From Sphingobacterium humi (GTDB taxonomy: Bacteria; Bacteroidota; Bacteroidia; Sphingobacteriales; Sphingobacteriaceae), in NCBI RefSeq assembly GCF_009768885.1, contig NZ_WSQA01000003.1, positions 1 through 64,000 on the forward strand: a stretch of DNA of 64,000 nt, written 5' to 3'. The position numbers were made by a program, and so were the translations under genes. How positions within the stretch are numbered: the stretch's first letter is position 1; each line of letters starts with the position of its first letter. The notes under the pieces were generated by a model. That model was not told the DNA's origin, searched no databases, and saw nothing but the letters and a program-made list of their open reading frames with translations. This document shows positions 8,305-16,458 of the stretch, piece after piece.

Positions 8305-9765
8305 ATGAAAAAATTAACCCTCTATACGCTAGGATCGATGCTGCTGTTCAGCAGTTGTTCAAAATGGTTGGACAAAGAGCCTATTGGTATCCTGACCAAG
8401 GAACAGGTGCAGGTAGACCCCACCGAAGGAACCGTAACAACAGGTATTGACAATGCCTACAGACCCCTCTCTTATACGTTGAATTTATTTGGAAACTGGG
8501 ATTGGATCGGTGGATTAGTAATTCGCCCGGATTTCTTACTGGAAGATATTGCTGCTGGCGATGCCAATAAAAAATGGGCTCCCGATGGCGACCAAGCCTG
8601 GATGGATGATGTAGCCAATTATAATTTTACCGCAGAGAACGGCGCTTTTGCCGGTATTTGGAAATACAATTATGAGGGGATCTCTCGTTGTAATATGGCG
8701 ATATTCCAATTGACCGATGCGACCACCCTTTCCAAAATAAACATGGCCGAGGGCAAGCGGAAGCAGCTATTGGCGGAAGCCTCCTTCTTACGGGCTTTTT
8801 TCTATTTCGATTTGCTGAAATACTTTGGCGATGTGCCGATGGTCTTGAAACCGCTGACCGATTTTAACGAGGCCTATGAAGTGGCAGTACGGACGCCGAA
8901 GGCTGAAGTATATCAACAAATAAATACCGATCTGCAGGTTGCCATTACGGGTTTTCCCGACGGCCGTTTCAGTAACCAATCGGAAAAATGGCGCGCCTCC
9001 AAAGGAGCAGCATTAGCCTTGGCCGCCAAAGTAGCCCTATTTCAGGAAAACTGGAAAGAAGTGATTAGCAAGGTGGCAGCCATTGAACAAATGGGCGTAT
9101 ATGACCTCAATGCCAATTATTTCGATGCCTTTGACGATAGTAAAACCTATGTGGAAAAGGAGAATATTTTTATCTATGACCACGAGCCGGGGAAACAACC
9201 TAGCAAAGGCAATGGATTTACCGCCCTACAGGGTTGGGGTTTTATGGCACCATCGGCCAACTTCTTAGCGGCCTTTGAAACAGGCGATCCGCGGAAAGCA
9301 TTGACGGTAAATACGGCCGATCAGGCGGTTTACAAACTCTTAGGGGCACAGAATGCCAATAACAAGGGAAATGATAATTCTCCGGTCAACCGGATCTATA
9401 TTCGTTATGCCGATGTGCTGTTATGGAAAGCGGAAGCCTTGATTAAAGATAATCAGGTGGCTGCCGGCGTTGCAATCATCAACAAAATAAGGAAACGGGC
9501 GCGGGGTGCCAATGCGGCGGTATTGCCCGATCGTGCCGCGAATACCACGGATGCCAATGTGGCCATGGGCTGGTTGCAACAAGAGCGCCGCGTGGAACTG
9601 GGCTTGGAAAGCCATCGTCTGTCGGATTTACGACGCTGGAAAATTGCCAAGGCTACCTTGAATGCCATGGGCAAATCCTTTGCAGATAAGCACGTATTAT
9701 ACCCGATTCCGCAGGCAGAAGTAGATAAAACAGTAGGTAAAATTTCACAAAATAATGGATATTAA
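8305..9765 (+). CDS. SusD/RagB-type glycan-binding lipoprotein
   Basis: This 486-residue protein is the surface lid of the adjacent SusC. The signal peptide ends in the lipobox FSSC with Cys19, followed by the SusD-typical KWLDKEP. The helical TPR-like core includes EASFLRAFFYFDLLKYFGDVPMV (in two parts) and the C-terminal RagB region with VRTPKAEVYQQINTDL, YIRYADVLLWKAEALI, ERRVELGLESHRLSDLRRW and YPIPQAEVDK. It starts three bases after the susC stop and is followed three bases later by the GH130 gene, so all are co-transcribed. Confidence 0.95.
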   Translation: MKKLTLYTLGSMLLFSSCSKWLDKEPIGILTKEQVQVDPTEGTVTTGIDNAYRPLSYTLNLFGNWDWIGGLVIRPDFLLEDIAAGDANKKWAPDGDQAWMDDVANYNFTAENGAFAGIWKYNYEGISRCNMAIFQLTDATTLSKINMAEGKRKQLLAEASFLRAFFYFDLLKYFGDVPMVLKPLTDFNEAYEVAVRTPKAEVYQQINTDLQVAITGFPDGRFSNQSEKWRASKGAALALAAKVALFQENWKEVISKVAAIEQMGVYDLNANYFDAFDDSKTYVEKENIFIYDHEPGKQPSKGNGFTALQGWGFMAPSANFLAAFETGDPRKALTVNTADQAVYKLLGAQNANNKGNDNSPVNRIYIRYADVLLWKAEALIKDNQVAAGVAIINKIRKRARGANAAVLPDRAANTTDANVAMGWLQQERRVELGLESHRLSDLRRWKIAKATLNAMGKSFADKHVLYPIPQAEVDKTVGKISQNNGY

Positions 9766-9768
9766 GCT

Positions 9769-10935
9769 ATGATTAGATTCGTTAAGTTCACTTTCTTACT
9801 CCTCATCACGAGCTTGCTTGCATGCCGTGATGCAAAACTCGTTCAATCAACTACAAGGCCGGCCTGGACCTTGGGTGGTTTCCACCGTCCGGAAGGCATC
9901 AATCCGATTATATCTCCCGATTCTACAACCAGCTTTCTAGATCCCATGTCGGGCAAGCAGGTGCATTGGGAGGAAAATGACACCTTTAATCCGGGTGCCG
10001 TGGTGAAAGATGATACCTTATTCGTGTTGTACCGAGCGGAGGATAAATTTGGCATCGGCATTGGCTTTCGCACGTCCCGACTGGGCTTGGCTAGCAGTAC
10101 CGATGGTCTTCATTTTAACCGAAGCAAAGAACCGGTACTCTATCCCGCAGCAGACGGGCAGAAGAAATACGAATGGCCGGGTGGGGTCGAAGATCCCCGC
10201 GTGGCGGTTACGGAAGATGGTACCTTCGTGGTATTCTATACGCAATGGAATCGGGATACGCCGCGCCTAGGGGTGGCTACCTCGAAAGACCTACGAACCT
10301 GGGTAAAGCATGGTCCTATTTTCGCAAACGCAGCCTATAAACCTTTAATGAGTACTTCCCATAAATCGGCCTCCATCTTGACGACGGTAAAGAATGATAA
10401 GCTGGTAATTGCAAAAATCAATGGAAAATATTGGATGTACTGGGGCGAGCATGGTGTAAAAGGGGCAACTTCCGACAACTTGATCGATTGGGAACCGGTG
10501 CTAGACGCGAAAGGTGAGCTGGCTAAATTCATCGAAACCCGACCGGGGTATTTCGATAGCGCATTAACGGAATGCGGCCCACCGGCGGTACTGACCGATA
10601 AGGGAATCCTGTTGCTTTATAACGGTAAGAATCATGATGAAAAGGAGCAAGCCGATCCGCGGTTTACCTTAGGTACTTACAGCGCGGGGCAGGTTTTGTT
10701 TGATAAAAATGATCCTACGAAAGTATTGGAGCGATTGGATACGCCGTTTTTGCGACCTATGGAAGATTTTGAAAAAAGTGGGCAATATGTAGATGGAACG
10801 GTGTTTTTGCAAGGCTTGGCCTATTACAAATCCAAATGGTTTTTATACTACGGCAGTGCAGACTCTAGAGTGGGGGTTGCGGTTTATGATCCGAAAAACC
10901 CAAGTGCATTTGATCCATTGCCAACTAGCAATTAA
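9769..10935 (+). CDS. GH130-family glycosidase lipoprotein
   Basis: This 388-residue protein resembles GH130, which contains beta-mannoside phosphorylases and beta-1,2-mannosidases. The five-bladed propeller shows NPGAVVKDDTLFVLYRAED and the GH130 signature GGVEDPRV with the general-acid Asp142. The N-terminus is a lipoprotein signal with lipobox LLAC (Cys19). GH130 phosphorylases need phosphate and are cytoplasmic, while exported members are hydrolases, so an exported hydrolase is the better guess. It lies directly behind susD and four bases before the ROK kinase gene. It probably trims a mannose-containing oligosaccharide at the cell surface or in the periplasm. The exact linkage cannot be told. 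Confidence 0.8.
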   Translation: MIRFVKFTFLLLITSLLACRDAKLVQSTTRPAWTLGGFHRPEGINPIISPDSTTSFLDPMSGKQVHWEENDTFNPGAVVKDDTLFVLYRAEDKFGIGIGFRTSRLGLASSTDGLHFNRSKEPVLYPAADGQKKYEWPGGVEDPRVAVTEDGTFVVFYTQWNRDTPRLGVATSKDLRTWVKHGPIFANAAYKPLMSTSHKSASILTTVKNDKLVIAKINGKYWMYWGEHGVKGATSDNLIDWEPVLDAKGELAKFIETRPGYFDSALTECGPPAVLTDKGILLLYNGKNHDEKEQADPRFTLGTYSAGQVLFDKNDPTKVLERLDTPFLRPMEDFEKSGQYVDGTVFLQGLAYYKSKWFLYYGSADSRVGVAVYDPKNPSAFDPLPTSN

Positions 10936-10939
10936 ACCT

Positions 10940-11791
10940 ATGAAAAAGGAATTGATTCTTTGTATCGATATTGGAGGAACGCATATTACCAGCGCTGTTG
11001 TGGATAGGGATGCCATGCAACTGGTTGATCGTTCCTTTTGTTATCAGCCGGTGGATAGTCAGGGAAGCCGGCAAGCCATCCTCGCCGATTGGGATCAGGC
11101 CATACAACAAAGTTTAGCCAGCATAAACAAGCCGCTGGAGGCTATGATGATCGCAATTCCAGGCCCTTTTGATTATACCCAGGGTATCTGTTTAATGGAT
11201 GGCATGCATAAATATCAATCTTTACTGCACTTGGATGTGAAAAGCTACCTAGCCGTAACCTATGGCATTCCAAAATCGGCTATCTTTTTCTTCAATGATG
11301 CCCATGCCTTTCTATTGGGTGAAATCTACCATCAGCACTGGTTTGCAAAGCGGGTGGTCGGCCTGACCTTAGGAACAGGATTGGGATCGGCTTGGTATGA
11401 TAAAAGCCAGCTGAAAGACTTGAACTATGGCTCGGCATCCTTTCGGGAGGGCATTGCGGAAGATTACATCTCTACCCGGGGGCTTTTGGGCTTCCTGGCC
11501 GGTAAATCGAATAGGAGCTTTGCCAATGTGAGGGAATTGGTGGAAGATGAGGCGGCAGCAACAGAACAAAAGCTAGCCTTTGATTTTCTTCGGGAAGCTT
11601 TACGGGAGTTTATACAAGCTTATATTCTTCCTTTGGAACCGGATGCTATTGTGATTGGGGGCAGCATTGCTAAGGCAGAACGTTTCTTCCTGGCACAATT
11701 GCAGGCCGAGGTTCCCATTCCTATACAATTGGCTTCCATGGACGAGAAGAATATATTTTATGGCATGGCGGCAAGCCTGCCAAACAGCTAA
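10940..11791 (+). CDS. ROK-family sugar kinase
   Basis: The start at 10940 gives a 283-residue protein beginning MKKELILCIDIGGTHITSAV with the ATP phosphate-binding motif DIGGTH; an in-frame ATG at 10793 inside the GH130 gene is a shadow. Further ROK elements are AIPGPFDY, FFNDAHAFLLGE and LTLGTGLGSAW. The cysteine-rich zinc motif common in ROK kinases (CxCGxxGC) is missing, which places it in a divergent branch. It probably phosphorylates the hexose released by the GH130 enzyme and imported by the neighbouring MFS transporter. Substrate (mannose, glucose or another hexose) is unproven. Confidence 0.8.
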   Translation: MKKELILCIDIGGTHITSAVVDRDAMQLVDRSFCYQPVDSQGSRQAILADWDQAIQQSLASINKPLEAMMIAIPGPFDYTQGICLMDGMHKYQSLLHLDVKSYLAVTYGIPKSAIFFFNDAHAFLLGEIYHQHWFAKRVVGLTLGTGLGSAWYDKSQLKDLNYGSASFREGIAEDYISTRGLLGFLAGKSNRSFANVRELVEDEAAATEQKLAFDFLREALREFIQAYILPLEPDAIVIGGSIAKAERFFLAQLQAEVPIPIQLASMDEKNIFYGMAASLPNS

Positions 11792-11815
11792 TTATTGAAC
11801 TAAATCTGAAATTAT

Positions 11816-13096
11816 ATGAATAACGTTTGGAAATATGCTTTGATAGCCTCTCTCGGGGGCTTTCTGTTCGGCTTTGAAACGGCCGTCATCTCCGGAGCAG
11901 AACAAATTATACAGCGCTTATGGGCATTAGATGCGTTTTGGCATGGCCTAACTGTTTCTATTTCTTTAATAGGTACCATTTTGGGAGCGTTGCTAGCAGG
12001 TCGCATTTCAGATCGCTATGGCCGCAAGCCGGTCTTGCTGGTGATTGCTTTGTTGTACTTGTTTTCAGCCATTGGCTGTGCCCTTTCGCCCTATTGGAGT
12101 TTCTTTTTGCTCTTCCGATTGCTGGGCGGGCTAGCCGTCGGGATCAGCTCGGTGGTAGGACCGGTATACATCTCGGAGATTGCCCCTTCTAAAGATCGTG
12201 GTAAACTGACCGGGCTCTTCCAGATCATGATCGTCAGTGGTATTTTTATTGCCTACCTCACCAACTTCTTGTTTGCCGATACGGGCGAAGATTCCTGGCG
12301 CTATATGTTGGGGATTATGGCCTTGCCCGCACTCTTGTTTTATGTGCTGTTGCGGAGTATTCCCGAAAGTCCGCGTTGGCTTTTGTTGCATAAGGGTAAG
12401 GAGGAGGCTGCTCAGGTGTTTCAATTGCTGGGACAGCCGGTACAAGCTGCTCCGGCTACTAGCAAGGGACAAGTTTCCTTGTTTCAAAGCCAATATATGA
12501 AACCTATTGTTTTTGCAGTGCTGCTGGCCTTCTTTAATCAGATGACGGGGATTAATGCGATTCTGTATTATGCACCACGGATTTTTGAAATGGCCGGCTT
12601 TGATGCGAAACTTAGCTATTTACAGCCTATTTTTATTGGGGGTACCAATGTGTTTTTTACCCTATTGGGCATGAGTATTATCGATCGGATTGGCCGGAAG
12701 AAGTTATTGCTATCCGGTGCAATCGGTATGTTTATCTTTTTACTGCTAACGGCCTTTGGTCTGAAGGGTGAAAACTCAGGCATGCTGCTGTATTATATTA
12801 TTGGATTTATCGCTTCCTTCGCGCTATCGCAAGGTGCGGTGATCTGGGTGTTTTTAGCCGAGATCTTTCCCAATGAGGTACGTGCGCAGGGCTCGTCTTT
12901 AGGGAGCACTACGCACTGGGTATTTGCGGCTTTAATTTCCTGGATATTCCCTGTTATTGTGGAGTCCGTGCCGCAAGGGGGTTATTATATCTTCTTGTTT
13001 TATGCCATTATGGTGGTCTTGTCCTTTATCTTCATCCTGTTTATTCCCGAAACGAAAGGGAAATCTTTGGAAGATATGGATAGCATCGTGCATTAA
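11816..13096 (+). CDS. MFS sugar:proton symporter (sugar porter family)
   Basis: This 426-residue inner-membrane protein has about 12 hydrophobic segments and sugar-porter signatures: GRISDRYGRKPVLL after helix 2, PESPRWLL after helix 6, FFNQMTGINAILYYAPRIFE in helix 7, DRIGRKKLLL, and the C-terminal PETKGKSLEDMD. It resembles XylE/GLUT-type transporters. As the last gene of the LacI-controlled operon, 24 bases after the ROK kinase, it should carry the monosaccharide from periplasm to cytoplasm for phosphorylation. Which sugar it carries is unknown. Confidence 0.9.
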   Translation: MNNVWKYALIASLGGFLFGFETAVISGAEQIIQRLWALDAFWHGLTVSISLIGTILGALLAGRISDRYGRKPVLLVIALLYLFSAIGCALSPYWSFFLLFRLLGGLAVGISSVVGPVYISEIAPSKDRGKLTGLFQIMIVSGIFIAYLTNFLFADTGEDSWRYMLGIMALPALLFYVLLRSIPESPRWLLLHKGKEEAAQVFQLLGQPVQAAPATSKGQVSLFQSQYMKPIVFAVLLAFFNQMTGINAILYYAPRIFEMAGFDAKLSYLQPIFIGGTNVFFTLLGMSIIDRIGRKKLLLSGAIGMFIFLLLTAFGLKGENSGMLLYYIIGFIASFALSQGAVIWVFLAEIFPNEVRAQGSSLGSTTHWVFAALISWIFPVIVESVPQGGYYIFLFYAIMVVLSFIFILFIPETKGKSLEDMDSIVH

Positions 13097-13114
13097 TCAG
13101 CGACCCGATTGCTT

Positions 13115-14410
13115 CTATTTCTTTTTGAGGTAATCGGCAATCGCCTGATAAGCGGGCAGAGAATACGGATCATTGGCTGTATTGCTGGCGGTATGGTGCG
13201 AGGCTAAGCGCACCAGCACCATTTCGGCAGCCGGGTCGATGTAGATGGCTTGGCCATGTACGCCGCGGGCGGAAAAGGCACCGTCTTCATTATGGGCCAC
13301 CCACCACATGTTGCGGTAGCTCCAATTCTTTAAATTCGTGTAGCCCGCTTTGGCGAAATCTTCCTGACGTCCTCCTTTTCGAATGTCATCGATTACCGCC
13401 TTCGGCAGCACTTGTTTCTTATTAAAATAACCGTTGTTACGGATCATCTCCCCAAACATCGCCAGGTCGCGGAGGTTGGCATTGAAGCCTCCGCCGGCAA
13501 AGGCAATACCCGATCGGTCGATCTGATAGTAACCATCATGATGCGCGCCAATAGGTTGCCAGATTCGCTCGGATAACAGGTCCGGGATGCTCTTGCCGGT
13601 CACCTTGCTGATTATCCAGCCCATGGCATCGGTATTGATAGTTTTATAGCCAAAGGCTTGGCCATGGCTACCCGCCTTATGTACGGTTTGCAGAAATTCA
13701 TAGTAGTTTTTAGGGCCTTTGTAATCTGCAGGAAGGGGAACCGGATTGCCAGCCGCAGAGAATACCCATACATCGGCTTTGGGGTCAGCATAATCTTCGC
13801 TATAGTCCAGCGAAGTTGTCATGTCCAGTACCTGCCGGATCGTGGCATCACCGAACGCCGAATTCGCCAATTCCGGCACGTAATCTTTCACCAGCTTATT
13901 TTCATCCAGCACACCCTCGGCCAGCAAAAGGGCGCCCAGCGTGCCTGTAAAAGTCTTACTAACCGACATCACGGCATGCGTACCTTCGGGATCTAACTCG
14001 CCAAAGTAACGCTCATACACTACCTTGCCTTTGTGCAACACGATAAATCCGTCGGCATAAGTCTCGGCCAGGGAAGTTTCTATACTAACTGGTTCGTCTT
14101 TCCCTAGGGGAATAAATGTTATATTGCCGATTTTAGCGTCGAGTTTTTGTTTGAAGGAATAGTTGCCTTGGTCTGCAGAGCGCACCACCTTGGTCGGGAA
14201 GAACTCCCGCATATGGCAAACGCTATAGCGAATGGCTGGAAATTCAAAAAAACTCCCGTCGAAAAGGGAGACCGTGCGGTTGGCTGCCGGTGGAAATCCT
14301 TGCATCCAACCCAGGATTTTAGGGTCCGATTGTGCGGCAGTTAAAGGTTCTTGTGCGTTCAAAGTGGTAGAAATAGTTAAAGCCAGTAGGCTGCTGTAAA
14401 GCTTGTTCAT
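13115..14410 (-). CDS. Periplasmic serine hydrolase, beta-lactamase class C fold
   Basis: This 431-residue protein has a signal peptide (residues 1-19, ending LNA before QEP) and the penicillin-binding-like fold. The active-site SxxK is at Ser149-Val-Ser-Lys152 (AVMSVSKTFTGT). A motif DYSEDY near 198 stands in the YxN position, and HGQ near 390 in the KTG position. It matches esterase or amidase-type serine hydrolases rather than true beta-lactamases. It faces the preceding operon, with only 18 bases between stop codons, so it is probably a separate transcription unit. Substrate unknown. Confidence 0.75.
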   Translation of the reverse strand: MNKLYSSLLALTISTTLNAQEPLTAAQSDPKILGWMQGFPPAANRTVSLFDGSFFEFPAIRYSVCHMREFFPTKVVRSADQGNYSFKQKLDAKIGNITFIPLGKDEPVSIETSLAETYADGFIVLHKGKVVYERYFGELDPEGTHAVMSVSKTFTGTLGALLLAEGVLDENKLVKDYVPELANSAFGDATIRQVLDMTTSLDYSEDYADPKADVWVFSAAGNPVPLPADYKGPKNYYEFLQTVHKAGSHGQAFGYKTINTDAMGWIISKVTGKSIPDLLSERIWQPIGAHHDGYYQIDRSGIAFAGGGFNANLRDLAMFGEMIRNNGYFNKKQVLPKAVIDDIRKGGRQEDFAKAGYTNLKNWSYRNMWWVAHNEDGAFSARGVHGQAIYIDPAAEMVLVRLASHHTASNTANDPYSLPAYQAIADYLKKK

Positions 14411-14592
14411 CTGTGCTAAGTGTTGTCTACTAGTATAAGGAAAAAGAAGGGGAATTTGTTTGTTAGCGGTTACAATCTTTGTTTTTACGCTATATTTAAA
14501 AATAATACCGCCAATTATTGAATAATGGTAAAAAAATTATCAAATTAGTCAACATTCAAATTAACTATTAATCGAGAAAATAATTAAACAGG

Positions 14593-15153
14593 ATGATGGG
14601 TGCAAAAATGCAGTATAGATTGTTGTGGGAACGGGTAAGAACCGGCGATGAGCAGGCTTACTTCGACCTGTATGCACAATTGTATCCAGAATTGGTCCGC
14701 TTCGGGGTAAGAACCTTTGCCGATAGCGATCTGGCTAGTGATGCAACGGACGCGGTATTTCTCAGTATTTGGGAAAAAAGAGATAGCTTAGATCGGGTGG
14801 AAAATGTGCAGTCTTATCTGCTGACCATGTTGAAGCGCAAGATGATACGTTTGCTAGAGCGAAAGCAGAAACTTAGCAATGCCCTTAGCAGCATGCTGGA
14901 CCAAGATGAATGGACCGAAATGCCTTATGAGGAGTTTATTATCCGCGTGCAGACCGATGAACTTGTGCAGCATAAATTGAAGAATGCCCTGGCCAAATTG
15001 TCCTTTCGCCAAAAACAAGTCGTCCAATTAAAGTTCTTCGAAAACCTGAGTTATGAACAGATTGCCGAACAGACCCAGATGTCGGTAAAGACCTGTTATA
15101 ACACTTTATACGATGCATTAAAATTAATGCGTAGTGTTTTTTATGATTTTTAA
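14593..15153 (+). CDS. ECF RNA polymerase sigma factor
   Basis: This 186-residue protein has the two conserved ECF regions: sigma region 2 (about 15-80, LWERVRTGDEQAYFDLYAQL) and region 4 (about 125-180, LAKLSFRQKQVVQLKFFENL with the helix-turn-helix YEQIAEQTQMSVKTCYNTLY). It stands before a FecR-type anti-sigma gene, an STN-SusC gene and a susD gene, the usual order in which substrate bound at the outer membrane releases the sigma factor. It should activate the following susCD genes. The start at 14593 could also be one of two nearby in-frame ATGs. Confidence 0.92.
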   Translation: MMGAKMQYRLLWERVRTGDEQAYFDLYAQLYPELVRFGVRTFADSDLASDATDAVFLSIWEKRDSLDRVENVQSYLLTMLKRKMIRLLERKQKLSNALSSMLDQDEWTEMPYEEFIIRVQTDELVQHKLKNALAKLSFRQKQVVQLKFFENLSYEQIAEQTQMSVKTCYNTLYDALKLMRSVFYDF

Positions 15154-15232
15154 TCCATTCACTTTCAGTTTGTTGAAAAATAGTTTGCATTTTTCTTAGG
15201 CAAAATATCCTTTCTTGGGCACTATAGTATAA

Positions 15233-16351
15233 ATGCCTAAAAGTATGCGTGATAATCCCATAAAGGAAGTTGAAGATTTCTTGATCGATCCTACTTTTCA
15301 ACAGTATTGTGGAAAAGAGAACGAGCTCAGCATGCGTTATTGGCAGCGTTATATCCAAGCACATCCCGAACAATCGGAAACTATCGCACAGGCAAAAGAA
15401 CTCTATCATATCCTAACAGCGAATCGGAAGCCTATTCCGCAACAGCTTGAACAGTTGAAAACAAAGCTGGCTAATCAGGCTATTCCACAACTGAACGTTC
15501 GGAAATTTCCTTGGGCAACTTGGGCGGCCGTTGCAGCTTTGTTTATCCTGACGCTAGGGGTATCCTATTGGTTTCTGCAATCTCAGGATACAGCGACCCA
15601 GCAAGAGGCTGCTTCGAGTAGTTTGCAAGTCGTGGAAACCAAAAAAGGGGAGAAGAAGCGATTTGCTCTTAGCGATGGTACTTGGGTAACTTTAAACGCT
15701 GCGAGCCAACTAACCATTCAAGAAGATTTCAACAAAGCAACCCGTAAAGTGAAACTCATAGGCGAGGCCTATTTTGAGGTTGCAAAAAATAAAGAGAAAC
15801 CATTTCAGTTGGAAACTGCTGATTTTGATATCCATGTCTTAGGTACGGTCTTCAATGTTAAATCCTATCCGGGGGAAAAGGAATCTGAAGCCTATTTGCT
15901 GGAAGGGTTAATTGAGATGCACAGTAAGGGGAAAAATAATAACGCCATCTTAATTAAGCCTAACCAACGGGTCTCCGTACTGCGGACTACCTTGGAGGAT
16001 GCACCTGCATTGCAGAAAAGCAATCTCCAACAGATGCCGAAACTAGCAGCACAGGAAATCGTGATTCAGGATATCCGCCCGCATGCTGTGGCTGCGGAAA
16101 TCCCAGACATCGCCTGGAAACATGGCCGATTGGTGATGGATGAGCAACCCTTTGAGGAGGTGATTGCCATGTTGGAACGCTGGTATGATGTCGATATTAG
16201 TCTGGATGACCCTCAGTTGTTAGACTATCGCTTTACCGCCACCTTCCACAAAGAAAACATCCAGCAAGCCTTGGAAGCCCTTCAAAAAGTACAACCTTTT
16301 AAATTCAATAGCTATGGAAAAAAAATAACGATCTCAAAACAACAACACTAA
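15233..16351 (+). CDS. FecR-type anti-sigma factor
   Basis: This 372-residue inner-membrane protein has a cytoplasmic N-terminal part (1-93) that should bind the upstream sigma factor, one membrane helix (about 94-115, WATWAAVAALFILTLGVSYW), a periplasmic FecR domain (about 130-235, with LGTVFNVKSYPGE) and a C-terminal DUF4974 domain (about 298-368). In this family the C-terminal region contacts the STN domain of the partner SusC. The gene follows the sigma gene by 79 bases and precedes the STN-SusC gene by 107 bases. An alternative start lies four codons later. Confidence 0.92.
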   Translation: MPKSMRDNPIKEVEDFLIDPTFQQYCGKENELSMRYWQRYIQAHPEQSETIAQAKELYHILTANRKPIPQQLEQLKTKLANQAIPQLNVRKFPWATWAAVAALFILTLGVSYWFLQSQDTATQQEAASSSLQVVETKKGEKKRFALSDGTWVTLNAASQLTIQEDFNKATRKVKLIGEAYFEVAKNKEKPFQLETADFDIHVLGTVFNVKSYPGEKESEAYLLEGLIEMHSKGKNNNAILIKPNQRVSVLRTTLEDAPALQKSNLQQMPKLAAQEIVIQDIRPHAVAAEIPDIAWKHGRLVMDEQPFEEVIAMLERWYDVDISLDDPQLLDYRFTATFHKENIQQALEALQKVQPFKFNSYGKKITISKQQH

Positions 16352-16352
16352 A

Positions 16353-16380
16353 AAAGGACGGCGTGTGAACACCATCCTTT
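16353..16380 (+). promoter_or_regulatory. Imperfect hairpin between fecR-type and susC genes
   Basis: AAAGGACGGCGTGT pairs with ACACCATCCTTT around a two-base loop with a few mismatches. It directly follows the anti-sigma stop codon. No strong T run follows, so it is more likely an RNA-processing or partial-termination element that lowers or separates expression than a full terminator. Confidence 0.3.
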
Positions 16381-16458
16381 AGCACGATTAAAATTTTAGA
16401 GGCAAAAGCATCTGACCATGCCCATGCCTAGTAGTAAACTTTAACCAAGTACTAAAAT

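Noticed and set aside
12131..12493. 120-codon minus-strand frame in the MFS transporter gene
   Set aside because: It is a shadow of a conserved membrane protein gene.
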